A stretch of DNA of 64,000 bases. Source: Dermatemys mawii. Taxonomy: Eukaryota; Chordata; Testudines; Dermatemydidae. This document shows positions 47,401 to 56,400 of this stretch, one piece after another (the stretch's first letter is position 1; each line of letters starts with the position of its first letter). Location: the NCBI GenBank assembly GCA_007922305.1, contig ML677365.1, forward strand, positions 20,021,363 to 20,085,362, read 5' to 3'. A model generated the notes under the pieces. It saw only the letters and a program-made list of their open reading frames with translations, had not been told where the DNA came from and searched no databases. Made by a program: the position numbers and the translations under genes.

Positions 47401-50400
47401 CATACAAATTGCGGTCTACAAATCCCATCACAAGTAGGATTTTTGTATGGACTCTCATACATCTTTTTAGTTATAGATTAATCTTTATTCCTCTTTCCAA
47501 ATGATCACTTGTTCCAGGTGTGACACTAAATACACTCAATATTAAAATCAAAACACTGTAGTTATGACCTTTAGTAAAACTTCTCCTAAAAAAATACTGT
47601 GCAAACAATTACAGATTGTGGTGAAATGTGTGTTTGTATTTTGACATAAACAAAAAGTCTTTAGCAACTGGAAAGTCCCAAGCACATTTTTAAATTTGAA
47701 ACTGTTGGCTCCTTGATTTAGCAATATTAAAATTATATTAATGCTATTATTATTATATGGAATGTTTAAGACACAGCTACTGTGGTTTACATAACTTTGC
47801 TAGATTCAATTGGATTTTGTTTGGTTTATATGCAACTACTCTACATATTTTTTTCTTTTCACTCAGTGCATTGTGAAACTCATAGAATCAATCGCTACAA
47901 GTTACATAGGCTGCCCATATAATTCATTAATAGATCTGCAGCAGAAATTTCATATTAGAGAATAAGATGAATAATACTTACTGCTATTGGGAAAACCTGA
48001 ATTTTGTTCCCTGCTACATCTAGAATTCTTAGTTTTCTCAATTTGCAAAGGCCCTAGATGGAAGGGAGGAAATAATGTAATAAAAATTGAAAAATATCAA
48101 CAACCGTGAACGTGAAGTTAAAATCCCCATAAGACGAGACAGCAATTCAGGCATCAGGAAGCAACCGTACTGATGAAGAGAGACTCAACTACCAGATAAA
48201 AGAGAAAATAGGAGGAAAACTGAAAATGAATTACAAAAGGGAAGGTGTCCATTCTTTTGGTATTATAAAAATAACGCCTGCATTTATCATTCAAAATTCC
48301 CATGGATTTCTTATCCCCTCTGCCACATCCTCCCTCATACCTCGTTCTGAATTATTTATAATGCCAATACTGTATCTTCTTCTCTACATCAAGGCTTTTC
48401 CTGTTTACCACACTGAGCAATGTGTGAATCCACATTTCTCAGACTCCTATCTCCAATTAAAAAAAACACAAACTTTTAAATAGAGTTCCTCCACTTTCAA
48501 AATTACTATTGGTTCCCAGCCCTCAACATCTAACTCAATTATCATTTCTTAAGATAATTGCTTGCATCTGTTGGAATACACAGGATTTTAGTTTATGCTG
48601 GTATTTCTTTTTAAGTGTTATCAATGTTAACTTAAGCAGTAGCTGAAAGCAGCTGCCAACATACAATGGTATTAACAGATGTTTTTAACATTTTCTTTTG
48701 TGGCAGACATCTTCAATTCATTTTATTGATTGTCTTTTACAGATGACAAGTGAATACAGAAATCAAAGACAAGCATTGTGCAATGTACATCCAATACTCC
48801 AGTGTTCTTTGTAACAAGACGAACCAAATTCCATCACATACAAGCTTTAAATGTTCCAAATTTTATTTCCATATCATTGGTGCACATACTGTTGATTGTC
48901 CACTGGTGCTGAGCAAGGGGTAATTGGAAATGTAAGACTTTTTCTATCAGAAACAATCTAGCAGGATTAGTATATGCAATATTCCTGAGAATTTACAATG
49001 AAGACCACTCACTGACATAAATAATACATCAATTTGAAATTAAAATGCTAGGCAAAAAATACATATTTATTTTGATTTTAAACTGACACATATCCTTTAT
49101 CTTTTTCTCTAACTTGACAGGATGACAAATGAAAGCTAAGCACAAGTACAATAAGTGAAAAATGAAATTTTTCAGTGAATATGCATTTAGGGCCAAATTT
49201 TTAAAAGGCGGTGGGGCTTAGCGCATCTGCAAACCAAGAAAGGTCTCTAAGAGGGGGCTTGAGTTAAAAGGAAAACCAGTATGTGAGGTAACTTTTCTTC
49301 TGGAGAAGCTGACCAGGATGAGTTTAGACTTTTAACATTTAATATCTAACACATTTTAGACCTTTATTTAGATTTAACTAAAGCAACCCTAGCCTTCCAA
49401 TTCAGACTGAGAGAAATGCTGTTGTATGTATTTGACCCACAAAGAGGCAGAACAGTATTTACACTTATGTTTCTATTTTATAATACACTATGAAGGTGGT
49501 TACACTCCACTTGTATATGTAGAATCCTTTCCAGCTGTGACAGACCTACCAAATATTCTCTTAAAGGCATCACTTTGAGGAATCATAAAGCTGATATTGT
49601 CTATTTAAGTCTTTCTCTAGCATATCTTAAAACAATGACTGCAATGAATTTGCATTATCAGTTGCTTCTGGTTCTTTATCACTTCAGACTATGTAATGAG
49701 ATTCCTTGCAGTCAGGGATGTTATTGCACTCTTTTATACAATTACTTTCAAACCCTTTTTTATCAATTCAGCCAGAACCACTATAGAGAATGTGCCCTGA
49801 CATTTCAAAGGCACTAAACACCTCAAATGAGATTAGTGAAGCAACCACACATTGCTTGGCATTACTGAAAAGCAGGTGTCACAAGTATAAAGTAGCCTAG
49901 AATTCCTGTTTACCTGTAAGGGGTTAAGCTAAGGGACACCTGAGGGGCACCTGATCAAAGGAACCAATAGGGAGCGAAGATGCTTTCAGCTTGCAGGAAG
50001 AGAAAGGTTTTGTGTTTTTTTTCAGTCTCTCTCTCTGTTTGCTCAGGAGATGGAATAAACCAAATCTTTCTCTCTCCATAATCTTTCTAAACAGCAACTG
50101 TAAATCAGATTTGCCAGCAAGGCAGTAAGTTTTATGTTTGTGTTATTATATCCCTCAGGGATTTCTCATGTTTGTGGAATTTAGCTTTGTTTTTCTCTAT
50201 AACTTTAAAGATTCAGCAGGGGGAGAAATTCCTAAGGTGGGGGTTTGTCTCCATAATCCATTTGTGCGGGTAAGTGCTGTTCCACTGAATTTTTACAAGA
50301 GATTTATTCCCTTCCTTTTTCTTTAATTAAAATCTTTCTTTTAATAATTTAACTGCTTGTTTTCCATTGTGTAAGATCCTGCTTTGGATCGGGCTTGTCT

Positions 50401-53400
50401 CACAGGATCAGAAAGAGATTTTTCTCAGGTCTTTCCCAGGGAGGGAGATACAAACTTGGGAGGATTTTTGGAAAAAGAAAGGGGGCTCCAAGTAGCCCTG
50501 CCCGACAGTTCTTGGGGTGTTCTTACTTGGTGGTGGCGGCAATCAGTTCCAGGCATAGGAAAAGTTTGTGTTCGGGAGGAAGTTTAACCCAAGCTGGTAA
50601 AATAAGCTTGGGGGATTATTTCGTCTCTTTTTTTTCTCTTGTGGGTCCCCACAAATATACCTTAGAGTTCAGAGTGGGGAAGCAACCCCTGACAGCAGGC
50701 CACTAGTTAGTATGTTTCTATGAATAGCTCTCTTTGTAGATTTTCTTAGAATTAACAGGATAATTTTTGAAATTATCTAACTCTGCATGCTTATGAAACC
50801 TAAACTGGTACATATACATGGAATGTGTGAATAAAGTAGCCAAGCATCTAATTCCCCTGCTCTGGGCATGACCATTTCAATAGTTGAGTTTCCTAGAAGT
50901 TGCAAGGCCAAAACTAGGTGCACAAAGAGAGAGGCTGACTTGGGTCCCACTGAAAGTTTGACCCCTATTCTTCTAATTTAACCAATGAGGTTTTGGTCCT
51001 ATTTTGAGTAATAACAAAACCAATCTATTAATCCTTATAAAATTTGAGATTTCCATATTCCTCAAAACAGCATTTGAACTACACATCTCTAAGGAGGGGA
51101 TTATCAAATGTGCCTTAGTCATAAAAGTCTGACAGGTGCACCCAAATCACTAAGCCATTTTGGAAAATTCCACCCTTAAAGATGTTTTTCAAATGCTTTC
51201 TTAAGATATCCATATTCACTGAAAGAGAACACACTACCTTTGAAAGTACAACATTACTCACCTCAGGGAGCACTCCTATTTGGTTTCTTGACAGGCACAG
51301 CATTCTGAGATTAGTCATGTATCTAATCTCTTCAGGTACTGTGATGAGACAATTGTGAGACAGATGGAGTTCAGAGAGCTTTTGCAAGGAACATAACTCT
51401 TTGGGAATACTTTCTAGCTGGTTATTGCTTAAATTCAGGTTTTCAAGATTTTCTAACCTGTAAAATTAATAAAGTATTTCAGTGTACAGCCATGATACAT
51501 TTAATTTATAGTCTACAATATGTATCAATTTATTTAAACTTTTACTGTAGAATTTGCTGTACATGGATTACTTCTATTTTTTATTATATACTTTTATATT
51601 GAGTAACATATTTATATAAACTGAACTCTATGCTGGCCAACTGCTAAGGGATAACCTTAGCTGTAACTGTTAAGGGTTACAATCACAGAATCCTAGGACT
51701 GGAAGGGACCTTGAGAGGGCATCTAGTCCTGCACTCATGGTATGACTAAGTATTATCTAGACCAGTAGTTCCCAGACTGGGATTTGTGAACCCCTGGAGG
51801 TTTGTAAAATGTTACAGGGGGTTCTTGGGGGGGGGGGGGATTCCCTAATGGTGGACAGAGCTGTCCCTTGGGACCTGGGGCAGCACAGGGCCCCCGGACT
51901 TCCAAGAGCTAAGCAGATCAAAACAAGGATCGCTATCACATGGAGAAGATTTAAACTTCGAGACTCCTTATAAGAAATGGAAAGGGACATGGATATATTC
52001 TGTAAAATGAAATAGGCAGCTAGTATTGATTTAGAATTATTATGAAGAATGAGTTTAAACTTTGTTGTAACATGCGCTGTTTGTCTTTTCTTTCCCTACT
52101 CCGGCAACACTCCTCTGGCCATATGGCCTTTTGTTTTTTTTCACTCTGGCGGGCTCCTCCGGCTGTGCCGCCCTTTTTCAAATGTAAATGAAAATGTAGC
52201 AGAAGCTTTCTCAGCTGTTGAAATTAGTGCTTTGTCAAAATAACCATAGGCAAATACTGCATCTAATGCCCACAAAGACTGTACATGAGTATAACGTGTA
52301 CAGTGTATAGCCAACACAGAGTAAGCTACCTAATAACCAAAATTACCTGTGCATTTCTGGAGGCAGATACTTAAGCTTGTTGTTGTTCAGATTGAGAAGT
52401 ATCAATTTTTCTAATCCATCTGTTAAGAAATACATTCTTACCCAAATGAATATAAAATGTGCATTCTTTATTTATCTTTACACTCACTCTCTTTTGGTCT
52501 TCTCCTTAGACACAAACACAGTGACCCCCTTCTGGTGGGTTAACAATCTACTCTATTCTCTTTACTTTCCCCTCTGTGTCTTGTAGAGTGCTTTAAAAGC
52601 AGGCAGTTATAACAGGTGAATATCCTGTCAAATTACTAGATCAGCTGATAGGTAAAGTTTAACTTCCCTAAATTAACATATAGAAGCTGAAGACTTTAAG
52701 TAGGCACAATTTATGCTGAAGTCAGTTGGAGCTTTGCATGTGGAAGGATTGTAAAATTATTAGGATTTTGAGATGGTGTACGAATGACAAAAATCTTTCA
52801 AAGACAAGGATGGGTGAGGTAGTATCTTTTACTGGACCAACTTCCGTTAGTGAGAGAGACAAGCTTTTGAGCTACATAGAGCTCTTCTTCAGGTCTGTCT
52901 GAGAAAGCTATGCACAGTGTCACAGCTATATACAAGATCCGTTGAGCATATTCTGTGATGTCTGAGTGGTTGGCTGTAGATAATAGTTTTCTTGGTCTGT
53001 TTGTGGTTACTGCTGGATCTATGAAAGTAGGTGTGGTGATCCATAGGTCACACTGAAGGTGGTCACTCATGGACCACCTTGAAGAAAAATTTCTGGACAA
53101 ATGCACCATGAAATCAATGATATACTTGAGAGACACTGATAATATTTTCATCCTCTCAACAAAATATTTAAACTCCCTCACAGATTTCCACCACAAATTC
53201 AACCACCACCATCTATCCATTAAACTCTCTCTGGAACACTTTCACACTAACATCAACTTCCTGGACACTACAATCAGCTTCAACAGTAGAACCCTTCAGA
53301 CAGCTATGTATAAGAAAGCTACCGATCACCTCACACACATTCATAGATCCAGTAACCACCCCAAACACACCCAAGAAATCCGTTACCTACAGCCAGGCAC

Positions 53401-56400
53401 TCAGATATCACAGAATATGCTCCAAAAAGAAAGCTCAGAATATACATCTTAACACACACAAAACAGCCTTCACCAAACAAGAACACTCCATCAGAGAAGT
53501 TGATCACATCATCAAACAGGTCACCCAAATACTTCAAGAGAACTTCCTTCAATATAGAAATGAAATCCCTGCTGATCACACATCCCTAGAGGTCACCTAT
53601 TCCTCCCCCATCCCCAATGAAAGCCAGCCTGAGATTCATCAAACATCTACAACCCATACTCGCTGGGGACCCCATTCTGAAATCTTTCCTGAACCCCATC
53701 TTCTGGCCTTCAGACAACCCCCTAATCTCTCCAAGATCATTATCACAAAAAAACTCCTCACAGACCAGGACACACCAACTCAAAGTGGCACCAGACCCTG
53801 CCAGAATAGACACAAAACCTGCACACGTATCTCCATTGCTATAATGATCAACACCCCCAACAATACACCTGTCAAGATCACTGTGTCCTACACATACCTA
53901 TCACCACATGTGGTGTACCTCATCCAGTGCATTAAATGCTCCAACAACAAGTACATGGGTGAAACCGGACAGTCACTATGCTCTCAAATTAACTCATGCT
54001 GGAAAATGATTAAAGGCAAAAACACCATATAACCTCTGGGTGAACACTTTTAGAAAGTGATAACTTTGTCTGACCTATCAGTCCTCATCCTCAAAGGAAA
54101 CTTGCACAACATTTTCAAAAAATAAGCCTGTGAGCTTAAATTCATAACTTTGCTAGATACTAAAAATCACAATCTTAATAAAGACACTGGATTTATGGCT
54201 TATTACAACAATCAGTAACTCAGTAATCCCCCTTTTATGACTACAGAGCTGTTAACGGGACACTTCACCCTCAATGATCCCTTAGAGTATGTACTAACTA
54301 CTTATAACAAATTATTTGTTCCATCTTGTAGTCAGCTTTGACACTCTGCATACTTTCCCCAGACCTGAAAAAGAGCTCTGTGTAGCACGAACACTTGTCT
54401 CTTTCACCAACAGAAGCTGGTCCAATAAAAGATATTACCTTGCCTTCCTTGTCTCTCTCACATCCTGGAACAAACATGGCTACAACAACAGTGGACACAA
54501 AAAAATAGTTGACTATTTTATATATATATATTCATTCTGAAGAAAGGCACTGTAAGGATGATGAATCATTGCTCATTGATAACTTATGACGGTAATGATG
54601 TAGTATACTGACTCTGGGGTGCAATTATTCCATTATAGAAAGACAGCATACTCGGGGCAAGCACCTCTCTTTATGACTTAGTTTCTTTCTTGCTTTTTTT
54701 GCAAATGGCTATTAATAATAGCTGTCATTCATTCATTCGTTCAGCTATAAAGTAGACCTATGTGAAAACTTTGGCTTTGTACAAATTTTTGAGAACATTT
54801 CCTTTATTTTTGAGCTGTGATCTTGCTATGATGATAGGTGGTTTCATTCTGACTTGTTTTACAGCTCTACTTTCATAGGTTAAAAGTAAAACAGGGACCA
54901 CTATGATCATCTACTCAAACCTCCTGCATAACACAGACCAGAGGACTTCACCATATTAATTCATTTTAACTAGAGTATATCTTTTAGAAAGATATCCAAT
55001 CTTAATTTAATAATTTCCAGTGATGGAGAAATCCATCTTTGGTAAACTGTTCTTATGGTTAATATTTCTGTATCAGTCAACACAACTAGATGGCAATCCT
55101 GACAAGGGCCTCTGAGCACTACTACAATAAATATAATAATTAATAAATAAATGTTATTTTTTTGGCAGACACCTGGTGAAGGAGTCAAATACCAGGCAGA
55201 TTTTTAATATAAAAGAACCTGGAAAAAATGTATTAGTAACCACATTTGTATTTTTAGTTATAAATGCCAAAATAATATCATCTCAAACAGAAGCAGGAGG
55301 TAATCCACCACCTATTGTACACTACTGCGCAACCAGATAGATGCATTTAAGGAAATTTCTGCTTCCTTGTGAAATATCTACCACAGACAACTACTGAAGG
55401 CATAACTAGTTCTATCCGTGATGGCAAAGCTTAGGTGTGTAGGTATTACAGAGAATGTTAACGAGAATTTAGTCAGATTGTTGCTAATGCTTACTGTTAC
55501 CCCTTCAGTGGCACTGGAACGGGGGGCTCAGAGGGCTATGGCCCTCTCAATTGCTGGGGCAAACCCCGCCCCCTTCCCCTCCTCTTCCCTCCAAGGCCCC
55601 ACTCCCCCAGGGTGGAGGGTCCATTGTGGCTCCCCACGGCTGCCCACGGAGTTCTTGTCACGTACAGGCTCCAGGTCCAAAGCACTCCCCAGCCAGAGCT
55701 GGGTGAGGGAGAACTGCATGGGCAGCTGTGGGGAGCCTGGAACACAGGTCAGTGTTTGGCTCCACCCGCCCCATGGTCGGGGGAGAGGGCTTCCTAGCCC
55801 CACTCCAACTTCCAGCTTGGCCAGGGGCTGGGCCTTGGAGGGCAGGCCCCCTCCACACACACACACTTCTGGGAAGGCTCCAACACCGTTGCCACTGGTC
55901 ACGTAACTAATTTAACAAGGAATATAAAGAAAACTGCATACTGCATTAGCAGGTAACTTTTTCCTCCAAACATTACAATTTTCTATACAGAGGAATAAAA
56001 AGTTTATAAAACAGATACGAAAAAAACTGGATTTTTCACCAACAATTCTGTTCAGTCTGAATATATGAAATATCTAATGTATTATTATAGTTTAAGTCTA
56101 AAAACACTCTAATTACTTAGTTGTCTGTTTTGATTTGACGTTGACTTACCAAATATTGTGGGTGATATTGTAGTAATCTTATTTCCAAACAAGTGAAGCT
56201 TTTGCAGTGAACTGAGATATTTCAGCTGTTCTGGAACTTCCTCAAAGATATTGTTTCCCAAATTTAGTTCTGTCAGCTATAAAGAGATATTTATAAACGT
56301 TCTTGCACATTGTGTCCTCCTTAGCAAAGAAAGACTGAAAAACACATTCTGATCACATTTTAAACATAAGTGCCCAGGAAATTAAGACCGTTATTAAATT

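Larger units (their letters stand above)
42136..47981 (-). other. LRRC69: LRRC69 intron 5 (5.8 kb)
   Basis: Contains copy 2 of the dispersed duplicate (42339-42615) and two hAT MITEs. The rest (42616-43820, 44180-45160, 45475-47981) is AT-rich; 46330-46680 looks repeat-like but unassigned, and 47275-47300 has a short (CA)n tract. Confidence 0.8.
51458..52346 (-). other. LRRC69: LRRC69 intron 3 (0.9 kb)
   Basis: Over half consists of a CR1 scrap (51683-51766) and a hAT-related element (51767-52250); the remaining sequence is AT-rich with nothing recognised. Confidence 0.8.
52420..56149 (-). other. LRRC69: LRRC69 intron 2 (3.7 kb)
   Basis: Holds the Penelope-like element, a CR1 fragment (about 54870-55180) and a GC-rich repeat (55515-55905). 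The stretch 52420-52800 includes a GAAGTCAGTTGGAGCTTTGC sauropsid-repeat scrap; 54500-54860 and 55190-55510 show nothing recognised. Confidence 0.8.
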
